A stretch of 64,000 nt of DNA from Kluyvera sp036759925 (GCF_036759925.1 NZ_JAPKIB010000005.1:124001-188000); one strand, 5' to 3'; numbered from the stretch's first letter, positions 7,501 to 16,390 are shown. Numbers and translations are program-made. The notes: generated from the letters alone by a model not told the origin.

Positions 7501-8877
7501 ATGAGCGACACATCACCTGCAATCCCGGAGCAACTCAACCCGGCCGACCAGCACAAGCAACTGACGGCGGGCCAACAATCGGTTATCAATAAACTGTTTC
7601 GTCGTCTGGTTCTGTTTTTGTTTGTGCTGTTTATCTTCTCATTCTTAGACCGCATTAATATCGGCTTTGCCGGGCTGACGATGGGGGCGGATCTTGGCCT
7701 CAACGCCACCATGTTCGGCCTCGCCACCACGCTGTTCTACGCCACCTACGTGATTTTCGGTATTCCCAGCAACATCATGCTGAGCATCGTCGGCGCGCGG
7801 CGCTGGATTGCCACCATTATGGTGCTGTGGGGCATCGCCTCTACCGCCACCATGTTCGCCGTCGGGCCAAAAAGCCTCTACGTGCTGCGCATGTTGGTGG
7901 GCATTACCGAAGCCGGGTTCCTGCCCGGCATTCTGCTGTACTTAACCTACTGGTTCCCGGCGTTTTTCCGCGCCCGCGCCAACGCCCTGTTTATGATTGC
8001 CATGCCGGTGACCACCGCGCTGGGTTCGATTGTCTCGGGCTATATTCTGTCGATGGACGGTCTGCTGAACATGCACGGCTGGCAGTGGTTGTTCCTGCTG
8101 GAAGGCTTCCCGGCAGTGCTGCTTGGCGTGATGGTCTGGTACTGGCTTGATGACTCCCCGGCGAAGGCCAAATGGCTGACCGACGAGGATAAAAAGTGCC
8201 TGCAGGAGATGATGGATAAAGACCATCTGACGCTGGTGCAGCCGGAGGGCGCGATTAGCCACCGCGCCATGCAGCAGCGCAGCCTGTGGCGCGAAGTGTT
8301 TACGCCGATCGTCCTGATGTACACGCTGGCCTACTTCTGCCTGACCAATACCCTGAGTGCCATCAGCATCTGGACGCCGCAGATCCTCAAGAGCTTTAAC
8401 GAGGGCAGCAGTAACATCACCATCGGCCTGCTGGCGGCGATCCCGCAGGTGTGCACTATTCTTGGCATGATCTACTGGAGCCGCCATTCGGATAAGTACC
8501 AGGAACGTAAGCACCACACGGCGCTGCCGTTCCTGTTTGCCGCCGCCGGCTGGCTGCTGGCCTCGGCCACCAACCATAGCCTGATCCAGCTGTTGGGGAT
8601 CGTGATGGCTTCAACCGGTTCCTTTAGCGCGATGGCGATCTTCTGGACCACGCCGGATCAGTCCATCAGTCTGCGCGCTCGCGCGATCGGCATTGCGGTG
8701 ATCAACGCCACCGGCAACATTGGCTCGGCGATGAGCCCGTTTATGATCGGCTGGCTGAAAGATGTGACCGGCAGCTTTAACAGCGGATTGTGGTTTGTCG
8801 CCGCGCTACTGGTGCTGGGTTCGGTGATTATCTGGGCGATCCCGATGAAATCCTCGCGCCCGCGCGCCACGCCGTAA
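7501..8877 (+). CDS. hpaX: HpaX, 4-hydroxyphenylacetate MFS permease
   Basis: HpaX imports 4-hydroxyphenylacetate across the inner membrane. The 458-residue protein has a hydrophilic N-terminus of about 35 residues and then about twelve hydrophobic segments. DRINIGFAGLTMGADLG resembles the first loop of the ACS/phthalate permease group of the major facilitator superfamily. It begins with a good ribosome binding site (AGGAAAGGATA) and ends 12 bases before hpaA, as in E. coli W. Confidence 0.94.
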   Translation: MSDTSPAIPEQLNPADQHKQLTAGQQSVINKLFRRLVLFLFVLFIFSFLDRINIGFAGLTMGADLGLNATMFGLATTLFYATYVIFGIPSNIMLSIVGARRWIATIMVLWGIASTATMFAVGPKSLYVLRMLVGITEAGFLPGILLYLTYWFPAFFRARANALFMIAMPVTTALGSIVSGYILSMDGLLNMHGWQWLFLLEGFPAVLLGVMVWYWLDDSPAKAKWLTDEDKKCLQEMMDKDHLTLVQPEGAISHRAMQQRSLWREVFTPIVLMYTLAYFCLTNTLSAISIWTPQILKSFNEGSSNITIGLLAAIPQVCTILGMIYWSRHSDKYQERKHHTALPFLFAAAGWLLASATNHSLIQLLGIVMASTGSFSAMAIFWTTPDQSISLRARAIGIAVINATGNIGSAMSPFMIGWLKDVTGSFNSGLWFVAALLVLGSVIIWAIPMKSSRPRATP

Positions 8878-8889
8878 GGAGCCGCCGCT

Positions 8890-9780
8890 ATGTGCCAGCG
8901 TGCGATTACCAATATCGATATCAGCACCGAGTATGAGGAGAGTCTCGGCAGCAAGGATGTGCACTATCAGTCGTTTGCTCGTATGGCGGCGTTTTTTGGC
9001 CGCGATATGCAGGCGCATCGACACGATCAGTTTTTCCAGATGCACTTTCTTGATACCGGGCAGATTGAGCTGCAGCTCGACGATCATCGCTATTCGGTGC
9101 AGGCACCGCTGTTCGTGCTGACGCCGCCGTCGGTACCGCACGCGTTTATCACCGAGTCAGATAGCGACGGCCACGTGCTGACGGTTCGCGAAGATTTGGT
9201 CTGGCCGCTGCTGGAGGTGCTGTATCCCGGCACCCGCGAGGCGTTCGGCCTGCCGGGGATGTGCCTGTCGCTGGCGGACAAGCCTGAAGAGCTGGCGGCA
9301 CTGGCGCACTACTGGCGGCTGATTCAGCGCGAGTCGACGTCCGACCTGGCGGGGCGAGAGCACACGCTGGTGCTGCTGGCGCAGGCGGTGTTCACGCTGC
9401 TGCTGCGCAACGCGCCGCTGGACGACCACGCGGCCAGCGGCGTACGCGGCGAGCTGAAGCTGTTCCAGCGCTTTAACCAGATGATTGATACCCACTACCA
9501 CCGTCACTGGACGGTACCGGACTACGCCAGCGAATTGCATCTGACCGAATCCCGGCTGACGGATATCTGCCGCCGCTTCGCTAACCGGCCGCCGAAGCGG
9601 TTGATATTCGATAGGCAACTGCGTGAGGCCAAGCGCCTGCTGCTGTTTTCCGACAGCGCGGTGAGCGAGATAGCCTGGCAGCTTGGGTTTAAGGACCCGG
9701 CCTATTTTGCCCGCTTTTTTAACCGCTTAGTGGGGTGTTCGCCGAGCGCGTTTCGCGCGCAGAAAGTACCGGTGTCGTGA
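8890..9780 (+). CDS. hpaA: HpaA, AraC-family activator of hpaBC
   Basis: This 296-residue transcription factor has an N-terminal cupin-like sensing domain (HRHDQFFQMHFLDTGQIELQ) and a C-terminal AraC/XylS double helix-turn-helix, ending with SEIAWQLGFKDPAYFARFF. In E. coli W, HpaA activates the hpaBC promoter in response to 4-hydroxyphenylacetate and related compounds. Its position after hpaX and before hpaBC is the same here. AAGGAGCC precedes the ATG. Confidence 0.95.
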   Translation: MCQRAITNIDISTEYEESLGSKDVHYQSFARMAAFFGRDMQAHRHDQFFQMHFLDTGQIELQLDDHRYSVQAPLFVLTPPSVPHAFITESDSDGHVLTVREDLVWPLLEVLYPGTREAFGLPGMCLSLADKPEELAALAHYWRLIQRESTSDLAGREHTLVLLAQAVFTLLLRNAPLDDHAASGVRGELKLFQRFNQMIDTHYHRHWTVPDYASELHLTESRLTDICRRFANRPPKRLIFDRQLREAKRLLLFSDSAVSEIAWQLGFKDPAYFARFFNRLVGCSPSAFRAQKVPVS

Positions 9781-9786
9781 TTTTTC

Positions 9787-9852
9787 CCCGGCGGCGCTTC
9801 GCTTGGCCGGGCTACATATGCGTGTAGCCCGGCCAAGCGAAGCGCCGCCGGG
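9787..9852. repeat. Perfect 30-base inverted repeat (REP-type) after hpaA
   Basis: The arms 9787-9816 and 9823-9852 are exact reverse complements of 30 bases with a 6-base loop (TATGCG). Each arm is a REP-like unit (CCCGGCGGCGCTTCGCTTGG then CCGGGCTACA). It lies between the end of the hpaG-A operon and the hpaBC promoter region, where it could end or protect transcripts. No T-run follows, so simple intrinsic termination is not certain. Confidence 0.95.
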
Positions 9853-10014
9853 AACCGCACAAACCCTACCCAGATCACAGAACCACCCCTCGCCCGAAAA
9901 GTACCAGCCGTTGACCCAAAAGTCTCTTCACCGCCTGCCCTTTAAACGCTTCAATTACGAAACAAGAACAAAACATAAATTTAACAAATCCGATGAATAC
10001 TGGAGTGTACCCGA
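9853..10014 (+). promoter_or_regulatory. hpaBC promoter region
   Basis: This 162-base stretch separates the hpaA-side repeat from hpaB. Its last 70 bases are AT-rich and end with the ribosome binding region TACTGGAGTG. CAGATCACAG at 9871-9880 reads CTGTGATCTG on the other strand and resembles a CRP half-site. In E. coli W, hpaBC transcription needs HpaA and CRP; no HpaA site could be defined by eye. Confidence 0.45.
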
Positions 10015-11577
10015 ATGAAACCTGAAGATTTCCGCGCAGACACCAAACGCCCGTTAACCGGTGAAGAGTACCTGAAAAGCCTGCAGGACGGCCGTGAGAT
10101 CTACATCTACGGCGAACGCGTCAAAGATGTCACCACCCACCCTGCGTTCCGCAACGCGGCGGCCTCCGTGGGCCAACTGTACGATGCGCTGCACAAACCG
10201 GAAATGCAGGACACGCTGTGCTGGAACACCGATACCGGCAGCGGCGGCTACACCCACAAATTCTTCCGCGTGGCGAAAAGTGCCGACGACCTGCGCCAGC
10301 AGCGCGACGCCATCGCCGAGTGGTCACGTCTCTCCTACGGCTGGATGGGGCGCACCCCGGACTACAAAGCGGCCTTCGGCAGCGCGCTGGGCGCGAACCC
10401 GGCGTTCTACGGCCAGTTCGAGCAGAATGCCCGCCACTGGTACTCGCGCATTCAGGAAACCGGCCTGTACTTCAACCATGCGATCGTCAACCCGCCCATC
10501 GACCGTCACAAGCCAGCGGATGAAGTGAAAGACGTTTACATCAAGCTGGAAAAAGAGACCGATGCCGGGATTATCGTCAGCGGCGCGAAAGTGGTGGCGA
10601 CCAACTCGGCGCTGACCCACTACAACATGATTGGCTTCGGCTCCGCGCAGGTGATGGGCGAAAACCCGGACTTCGCGCTGATGTTCGTCGCGCCGATGGA
10701 TGCCGAAGGCGTGAAGCTGATTTCCCGCGCTTCCTACGAGCTGGTGGCGGGCGCAACCGGCTCACCGTACGACTATCCGCTCTCCAGCCGCTTTGACGAG
10801 AACGATGCGATCCTGGTAATGGATAAAGTGCTGATCCCGTGGGAAAACGTGCTGATCTACCGCGATTTCGATCGCTGCCGTCGCTGGACGATGGAAGGCG
10901 GTTTCGCCCGTATGTATCCGTTGCAGGCGTGCGTACGTCTGGCGGTGAAGCTCGACTTCATTACCGGCCTGCTGAAGAAATCGCTGGAGTGTACAGGCAC
11001 TTCTGAGTTCCGTGGCGTGCAGGCGGATCTCGGTGAAGTGGTGGCATGGCGCAACATGTTCTGGGCGCAGAGCGACTCCATGTGTTCTGAAGCGACCCCG
11101 TGGGTTAACGGCGCGTACCTGCCGGATCACGCGGCGCTGCAAACCTACCGCGTGATGGCGCCGATGGCCTACGCCAAGATCAAAAACATCATTGAACGCA
11201 ACGTCACCAGCGGCCTGATCTATCTGCCGTCGAGCGCCCGCGACCTGAACAACCCGCAGATCGACCAGTACCTGGCGAAGTATGTGCGCGGCTCCAACGG
11301 GATGGATCACGTCGAGCGTATCAAGATCTTAAAACTGATGTGGGATGCGATCGGCAGCGAATTCGGCGGCCGTCACGAGCTGTATGAAATTAACTACTCC
11401 GGTAGCCAGGATGAAATTCGCCTGCAGTGTCTGCGTCAGGCGCAGACCTCCGGCAACATGGACAAAATGATGGCGATGGTCGATCGCTGCCTGTCTGAAT
11501 ACGACCAGAACGGCTGGACGGTGCCACACCTGCACAACAACGCTGATATTAATCTGCTGGATAAGCTGCTGAAGTAA
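10015..11577 (+). CDS. hpaB: HpaB, 4-hydroxyphenylacetate 3-monooxygenase, oxygenase subunit
   Basis: HpaB is the FADH2-using oxygenase that hydroxylates 4-hydroxyphenylacetate to 3,4-dihydroxyphenylacetate (homoprotocatechuate). The 520 residues equal the E. coli length. Features are the N-terminal MKPEDFRADTKRPLTGEEYL, SYGWMGRTPDYKAAF, and the flavin-binding fold shared with acyl-CoA dehydrogenases (TGSPYDYPLSSRFDENDAIL). It depends on reduced FAD from HpaC, which is encoded 19 bases downstream. Confidence 0.97.
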   Translation: MKPEDFRADTKRPLTGEEYLKSLQDGREIYIYGERVKDVTTHPAFRNAAASVGQLYDALHKPEMQDTLCWNTDTGSGGYTHKFFRVAKSADDLRQQRDAIAEWSRLSYGWMGRTPDYKAAFGSALGANPAFYGQFEQNARHWYSRIQETGLYFNHAIVNPPIDRHKPADEVKDVYIKLEKETDAGIIVSGAKVVATNSALTHYNMIGFGSAQVMGENPDFALMFVAPMDAEGVKLISRASYELVAGATGSPYDYPLSSRFDENDAILVMDKVLIPWENVLIYRDFDRCRRWTMEGGFARMYPLQACVRLAVKLDFITGLLKKSLECTGTSEFRGVQADLGEVVAWRNMFWAQSDSMCSEATPWVNGAYLPDHAALQTYRVMAPMAYAKIKNIIERNVTSGLIYLPSSARDLNNPQIDQYLAKYVRGSNGMDHVERIKILKLMWDAIGSEFGGRHELYEINYSGSQDEIRLQCLRQAQTSGNMDKMMAMVDRCLSEYDQNGWTVPHLHNNADINLLDKLLK

Positions 11578-11596
11578 TTCGCAGCGGGAGGTCACA

Positions 11597-12112
11597 ATGC
11601 AATTAGATGAACAACGTCTGCGTTTTCGCGATGCCATGGCCAGCCTGTCGGCCGCCGTTAACGTCGTCACCACCGAAGGGGAAGCGGGCCGCTGCGGGAT
11701 CACCGCCACCGCTGTCTGCTCGGTCACGGATTCACCGCCGTCGGTGATGGTCTGTATCAACGCTAACAGTGCGATGAACCCGGTATTCCAGGGCAACGGC
11801 AAGCTATGCATCAACGTGCTCAACCATGAGCAGGAGATCATGGCCCGCCACTTCGCCGGGATGACCGGTATGGCGATGGACGAGCGCTTCGGGCTTTCCG
11901 GCTGGCAGCGCGGCGTGCTGGAACAACCGGTGCTGAAAGGGTCGCTGGCAAGCCTGGAGGGCGAAATTCGTCAGGTGCAGAGCATCGGTAGCCATCTGGT
12001 CTATCTGGTGGAGATTCAGAACATTGCATTAGGGGAAGCGGAGAGCCACGGGCTTATCTATTTCAAACGCCGTTTTCATCCGGTGATGATGGAAGCGGAA
12101 GCCCTGGCTTAA
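11597..12112 (+). CDS. hpaC: HpaC, flavin reductase of the 4-HPA monooxygenase
   Basis: HpaC uses NADH to reduce FAD and hands the free FADH2 to HpaB. The 171-residue protein is a member of the short-chain flavin reductase family (flavin_reduct domain), with the motifs CGITATAVCSVTDSPPSVMV and GRCGIT at the flavin site and KLCINVLN. GCGGGAGG precedes the ATG. It ends the hpaBC unit and is followed by a GC-rich palindromic repeat that probably closes the transcript. Confidence 0.96.
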   Translation: MQLDEQRLRFRDAMASLSAAVNVVTTEGEAGRCGITATAVCSVTDSPPSVMVCINANSAMNPVFQGNGKLCINVLNHEQEIMARHFAGMTGMAMDERFGLSGWQRGVLEQPVLKGSLASLEGEIRQVQSIGSHLVYLVEIQNIALGEAESHGLIYFKRRFHPVMMEAEALA

Positions 12113-12128
12113 GGGTTCCGTCGATTCT

Positions 12129-12190
12129 CCGGCATCGGCGCTCACACGCCTCGGCCGGGCTACGATTTGAGGGTAGCCCGGCCGAACGCC
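12129..12190. repeat. BIME-type palindromic repeat between hpaC and the IclR genes
   Basis: CCGGCATCGGCG..TCGGCCGGGCTAC followed by GGTAGCCCGGCCGA..GCC forms an imperfect inverted repeat pair. It sits between the convergent ends of hpaC and an IclR regulator, where a bidirectional transcript end would be expected. Confidence 0.75.
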
Positions 12191-12191
12191 G

Positions 12192-12944
12192 TTACGGTTT
12201 AAAGCCGAGGCTTTCGGAAAGCGCAGCCGCCTGCTGGCGAAGCAGGGCAAGGGTAGGGCTGTCGGCATCGAGGTTCAGTATCTGCGTCTCATCAAACAGC
12301 GTCAGCGCAAAATAGATAGCGCCGCTCAGTTCAAATACCGGTGCGCTGACCGAGCTAATGCCCGGCACCGGTGCGTCATGCTGCATATCCAGGCCGGACG
12401 CGCGGATCCGCGGAAACTCTTCACGTTTCGCCTGACTCAGCGCCTGACCGGTCGCGTTTTTATAGGCATTAGCAATGATATCGTCAGGCATCCAGGCGCA
12501 GAAGGTGCGCCCGATGGACGACGACGGGAGTGACATCACTGACCCAAGACGAATTTCGCTATACAGCGTATGGCGCGGCTCGGTAAAGCTAATCACCGTC
12601 GGGCCGTGGTTGCCCCACACGCTTAAGGCCACGCCGTGCCCGGTGCTTTCAGCAAGCAGTCGGGTAACGCGTTCCCCTTCGCGCTGCGGATTCAGATAGT
12701 GCAGCCCTAAAATCCCCAGCTCCTGCGACAGCGAACCGGCGCTGTACAGGCCACTCTGCTCGTCTTTGCTCACCAGACCCGCGCGCACCAGGCTAATCAG
12801 GTAGGGGAAGACTTTGGCCGAGCTCATCTGTGCGGTGCTGGCAATCTCTTTGAGGCTTTTGTGAGTACCGCTGGCGATAAGCGATTCCAGAATATCGGCG
12901 GCAACTTCCACCGACTGTACCCGACGCTGTGATTTTTCGCTCAT
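12192..12944 (-). CDS. IclR-family transcriptional regulator (second of tandem pair)
   Basis: This 250-residue protein has an N-terminal winged helix (about residues 9-70, SVEVAADILESLIASGTHKS) and a C-terminal IclR effector domain with APVPGISSVSAPVFELSGAI. It starts in a four-base ATGA overlap with the upstream IclR gene, so the two paralogues are translated together. Its target and ligand are unknown; the FAD dehydrogenase and SDR genes just upstream are the obvious candidates. It is not HpaR or HpaA and is not part of known hpa control. Confidence 0.88.
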   Translation of the reverse strand: MSEKSQRRVQSVEVAADILESLIASGTHKSLKEIASTAQMSSAKVFPYLISLVRAGLVSKDEQSGLYSAGSLSQELGILGLHYLNPQREGERVTRLLAESTGHGVALSVWGNHGPTVISFTEPRHTLYSEIRLGSVMSLPSSSIGRTFCAWMPDDIIANAYKNATGQALSQAKREEFPRIRASGLDMQHDAPVPGISSVSAPVFELSGAIYFALTLFDETQILNLDADSPTLALLRQQAAALSESLGFKP

Positions 12945-13699
12945 TGGGCGTCTCCGCTTAGGGCCAGGGCTTCCGCTTTTAGCAGGTTGCCGATCGTCAC
13001 GAGTTTCTGTTCATCCAGCTGATGAGAGGCCGAGAAGGCGCTGATTGCCAGCTGTAGGTTGCCGTTACCGTCCAGTACTGGGGCTGAGAGCGCCGAGACG
13101 GAGGGGGTGGGGACGCTGCGGGAAATCGACAGGCCCTGCTCGCGGATATGGGCCAGCGCCTGCTGGAAGTCGTCGCGGCTAAACAGCTGGCGGTCATCGC
13201 GGGTGAAGGTTTGCGCCCGGATAATCTCGTCGCACGCGGCTTCAGGCATCAGGGCGGCAAACAGCTTGCCGGTGGCGGTGCGGGTTAGCGACAGGGCCGA
13301 GCCCTGCTTAAAGCCGAGGTTCATCACCATGCCGTATTCGCGGTAGAAAATGACCACCGGGCCAAAGCGCGTCCAGACGGCGACAAAGACGTTCAACTGG
13401 TGCTGCTGGCCCAGACGTTCGACGGCGGCAATTGCCGATTTTACTTTTGGCGCGGCGTACAGCGCGTTGATCCCCAGACGCAGCGACAGCGAACCGGGCT
13501 CATACTTTTGCGTCACCGGGTCACGCTTGAGCATGCCGGTGCGTTCCAGACTCACCAGATAGCTGAAAATCTGGGCGGGGGCGGAGTCGACCCGTTCGGC
13601 GATTTCGGTCAGGCTCATCGGCGCGGACTGTTCGACCATCATCCGCAGAATGTGCCCGGCGACCTCAACGCTCTGAATCCCTCGTTGTTCCGACTTCAT
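12941..13699 (-). CDS. IclR-family transcriptional regulator (first of tandem pair)
   Basis: This 252-residue IclR-type regulator has the winged helix at about residues 8-65 (SVEVAGHILRMMVEQSAPMS) and an effector domain with FGPVVIFYREYGMVM and PTPSVSALSAPVLDGNGN. It is clearly a paralogue of the overlapping downstream IclR gene, sharing the SVEVA-ILxxL-S start and the VSAPV block, but the two are well diverged. It lies downstream of a minus-strand SDR and FAD dehydrogenase; a palindromic repeat separates them. A heteromeric or two-ligand regulator is possible but unproven. Confidence 0.88.
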   Translation of the reverse strand: MKSEQRGIQSVEVAGHILRMMVEQSAPMSLTEIAERVDSAPAQIFSYLVSLERTGMLKRDPVTQKYEPGSLSLRLGINALYAAPKVKSAIAAVERLGQQHQLNVFVAVWTRFGPVVIFYREYGMVMNLGFKQGSALSLTRTATGKLFAALMPEAACDEIIRAQTFTRDDRQLFSRDDFQQALAHIREQGLSISRSVPTPSVSALSAPVLDGNGNLQLAISAFSASHQLDEQKLVTIGNLLKAEALALSGDAQ

Positions 13700-13777
13700 G
13701 ATGACGCTGCGCTCCAGATTGGCTTCTGAAAGAAGAGGATAGGTACTCTAGCATAGTCATCGGAGAGGAGGGAGTTT

Positions 13778-13827
13778 CCCGGCGTCGCGTCGCGTCGCGT
13801 CGCTCGGCCGAGCAACGCGACGCCGGG
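13778..13827. repeat. Palindromic repeat containing a CGTCG tandem array
   Basis: The arms CCCGGCGTCGCGT (13778-13790) and ACGCGACGCCGGG (13815-13827) are exact reverse complements of 13 bases. The left half is extended by a run of GTCGC units, four in a row, which looks like slippage within the repeat. The element separates the SDR gene from the IclR pair and may act as a terminator or mRNA-stabilising stem. Confidence 0.85.
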
Positions 13828-13835
13828 AGGGCACG

Positions 13836-14597
13836 TTAGCTGACTAAATAGCCTCCATCCACCGGCAGCACCACGCCGGTCACATAGCTTGCGGCGTTGG
13901 AAGCAAGGAAAGTCACCGGCCCCACCAGTTCCTGCGGCGACGCCACGCGCCGCAGCGGGATGTGGGTTAAATAGCTTTCAAGCGTGCTTTTATTTTCCCG
14001 CGTGGTGGTGGTCATATCGGTATTCACTACCCCCGGCGCGATGGCGTTTACACGAATGCCGTGCTCGGCCAACTCCGCCGCCAGCGTACGGGTCAGCTGC
14101 GCCAGGCCGCCTTTGGAAACGGCGTAAGAAAACGCGGTAGGGGCCGCTACGAAGGATTGAATCGAGGCGACGTTGATAATATTGCCTTTACTGGCAATCA
14201 GCGACGATAAGAACGCCTTGCACATATTAAACGGCCCCAGCACGTTCACCGACAGCGTCAGGTGCAGCGCCTCGTGGGCATCGTCAGAATCAAATGGGAT
14301 GCGCTTTAAAATTCCGGCATTATTCACCAGCACGTCGAGGTGACCAATATTGGCCGTCACCTCTTCGGCCAGCTCTTCGCAGCGCTCAATATCGCTGACG
14401 TCCACGCCAAAGCTCCAGACCTTCGCGCCCTGATGACGCAGTGCCGCCGCCGTCTCTTCGACCGCCGCGCTGTCCACGTCGACCAGCACCACGCGCGCGC
14501 CGGCCTTCGCCATTCCTTCCGCCATCGCCGCACCGTTGCCGCGTGCCGCACCGGTAATTAATACCAATTTATCGTTCAGGCTAAACTCGCTATTCAT
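13836..14597 (-). CDS. SDR-family NAD(P)-dependent oxidoreductase
   Basis: This is a classical short-chain dehydrogenase/reductase of 253 residues. The cofactor motif TGAARGNG lies at residues 15-22, the NAG structural motif in LVNNAGILKR, and the catalytic Tyr158 and Lys162 in YAVSK. The upstream open frame is longer, but ATG at 14597 with AGGAGC before it gives the normal SDR length. It follows the FAD dehydrogenase by 16 bases and is probably in one operon with it. It likely oxidises a hydroxyl group of the same substrate, which is unknown. Confidence 0.9.
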   Translation of the reverse strand: MNSEFSLNDKLVLITGAARGNGAAMAEGMAKAGARVVLVDVDSAAVEETAAALRHQGAKVWSFGVDVSDIERCEELAEEVTANIGHLDVLVNNAGILKRIPFDSDDAHEALHLTLSVNVLGPFNMCKAFLSSLIASKGNIINVASIQSFVAAPTAFSYAVSKGGLAQLTRTLAAELAEHGIRVNAIAPGVVNTDMTTTTRENKSTLESYLTHIPLRRVASPQELVGPVTFLASNAASYVTGVVLPVDGGYLVS

Positions 14598-14613
14598 CGT
14601 TTCTGCTCCTCGG

Positions 14614-16350
14614 CTATGACGCTTTTTTGATGACAGGCTCTGCACCGGCAACCGTCTGCCCGGCAATGTACTTCGCGACGGCGTAGCCAAAGGTTAACGC
14701 CGGGCCGAGGGTTATCCCTGCGCCGGGATAGTTGCCGCCCATAATGCTGGTGGCGTCGTTGCCGATGGCATACAGCCCGGCAATAGGCGTACCGTCTTCG
14801 GCCAGCGCCCGGCAGTGTTCGTCAACCGGAATCCCGTTGTAGGTGCCAATATCCCCCGGATGAATTTTCACCGCATAGAACGGCCCTCGTTCGATAGCCT
14901 TCAGGCATGGGTTCGGCTGGTGTAGGGCATCGCCCTGATAGCGGTTGTAGGCTTTCGAGCCTTTACCGAACGCTGGGTCATGACCGCTGATAGCGCCCTG
15001 ATTAAAGGCGGCGACCGTTTTGCCTAGCCCCTGCGCGTCAATTCCGGCCTGGCTTGCCAGCGCTTCCAACGTCGCTCCTTTCAATAAATAACCTGATTTT
15101 AGATGGCGGCCTATCGGCAGCGGGAAGGGGGCGACGCTGCCTAAACCGTAGCGGCGCAGGGTAGGGTGATCGCAGATAAGCCACGAGCAGGTTTCGCCTT
15201 CCCCTTCACAGGCTTTGATCATCGCCTGCACGTAGTCGTGGTAGGAATTGGCCTCATTGGTAAAACGCTGACCCCTGGCGGTGACCGCAATCACGCCGGG
15301 CTTGGCACGGTCAATAAAGTGCGGCATCACGCCCTGGCTGCCGTCGGCGCGTGTTGTCAGTGAGACCGGAGACCACGCGGCGGCATTCGCCAGATGGCTA
15401 TCAATCTTGCCGCCGATCGCCTCAAATAGCCTGAAGGTATCGCCGGTGTTGGACTCCACCGTTGGGCTCCAGTGCTCTTTACCGGTAGGCGCGTGGCGAT
15501 AGTTGGCTTTACGGCGCTCGACGTCATGCGAGAACCCACCGGCGGCCAGCACCACCCCTTTATTCGCGTAGACGGTAATGATTTCATTGTCTTTTTTAAC
15601 CTTTGCCCCGACCACGCGCCCGTTTTCATAGAGCAGCGTCTGAATCGGTGAGTGGCGCCAGATAGGAATGTTTTTATCCAATGCGGATTTTGCCAGACGG
15701 CCCATCAGCGCATTGCCGTTGGTCAGCAGCATCCCGCGGCCTAACGTCAGGGTTTCCCAGAAATGCTTCGATAGGCGCTTCGCGGCGTAGACCGCTGACT
15801 GCAGCGAGCGAGTCGCGTTCATCAGATGGCGAATATCTTTGCCAGAGCCAATCATCATGCCGAACACCGTCAGCTCGGGCAGCGCAGGCTCCAGGTGTTT
15901 GAGGTTGTCACCCAGTTCACGAGCATCGAACGGTTTTGCCACCATCGAGCGCCCGCCCTGCATTGCCCCTGGTGCTTCTGCGTGATAGTCGGGGAAGGTC
16001 AGCGGCATTTCAAAATCGACCGCCGTGTTTTGCAAGAAGAAGTCCACCGCCTGCGGGCCGTGCTGCAAGAAGGCCGAGACGCGCGCTTCGTTGTAGCTCG
16101 ATCCACCTTCGTGGCGCAGATAGGTTTTCACCGCCTCCGGTGAATCATCGTGGCCGTAGGCTTGTGCCAGCTTCGTGCAGGGGATCCACAGCCATCCGCC
16201 TGACCGCGCTGCCGTGCCGCCGAAGCGGTCACGTTTTTCAATCATTAGTACATCGAGCCCCTGATGTGCCGCCGTTACGGCGGCAGACATCCCCGCCGCG
16301 CCCGTACCGACGACCAATAGATCACAGTGTAATTCTTTAACATTTGACAT
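14614..16350 (-). CDS. FAD-dependent dehydrogenase, 3-ketosteroid dehydrogenase (KstD)/fumarate reductase family
   Basis: The 578-residue flavoprotein starts with an FAD-binding Rossmann motif (LLVVGTGAAGMSAA, glycines at 15, 17 and 20) and ends with the second FAD-binding block YAIGNDATSIMGGNYPGAG. The fold is FAD_binding_2, as in 3-oxosteroid 1-dehydrogenases and fumarate reductases; GTYNGIPVDEHCRAL is the usual spot for C-terminal substrate contacts. There is no signal peptide, unlike periplasmic fumarate reductases. It heads a minus-strand unit with an SDR. It probably introduces a C-C double bond next to a keto group; a steroid substrate is not shown. An inverted repeat TTGCTA-N7-TAGCAA lies 41 bases upstream. 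Confidence 0.85.
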   Translation of the reverse strand: MSNVKELHCDLLVVGTGAAGMSAAVTAAHQGLDVLMIEKRDRFGGTAARSGGWLWIPCTKLAQAYGHDDSPEAVKTYLRHEGGSSYNEARVSAFLQHGPQAVDFFLQNTAVDFEMPLTFPDYHAEAPGAMQGGRSMVAKPFDARELGDNLKHLEPALPELTVFGMMIGSGKDIRHLMNATRSLQSAVYAAKRLSKHFWETLTLGRGMLLTNGNALMGRLAKSALDKNIPIWRHSPIQTLLYENGRVVGAKVKKDNEIITVYANKGVVLAAGGFSHDVERRKANYRHAPTGKEHWSPTVESNTGDTFRLFEAIGGKIDSHLANAAAWSPVSLTTRADGSQGVMPHFIDRAKPGVIAVTARGQRFTNEANSYHDYVQAMIKACEGEGETCSWLICDHPTLRRYGLGSVAPFPLPIGRHLKSGYLLKGATLEALASQAGIDAQGLGKTVAAFNQGAISGHDPAFGKGSKAYNRYQGDALHQPNPCLKAIERGPFYAVKIHPGDIGTYNGIPVDEHCRALAEDGTPIAGLYAIGNDATSIMGGNYPGAGITLGPALTFGYAVAKYIAGQTVAGAEPVIKKAS

Positions 16351-16390
16351 GACGTTCTCCGTTTACCACCGACGGCCATTTTCTGGTCAG

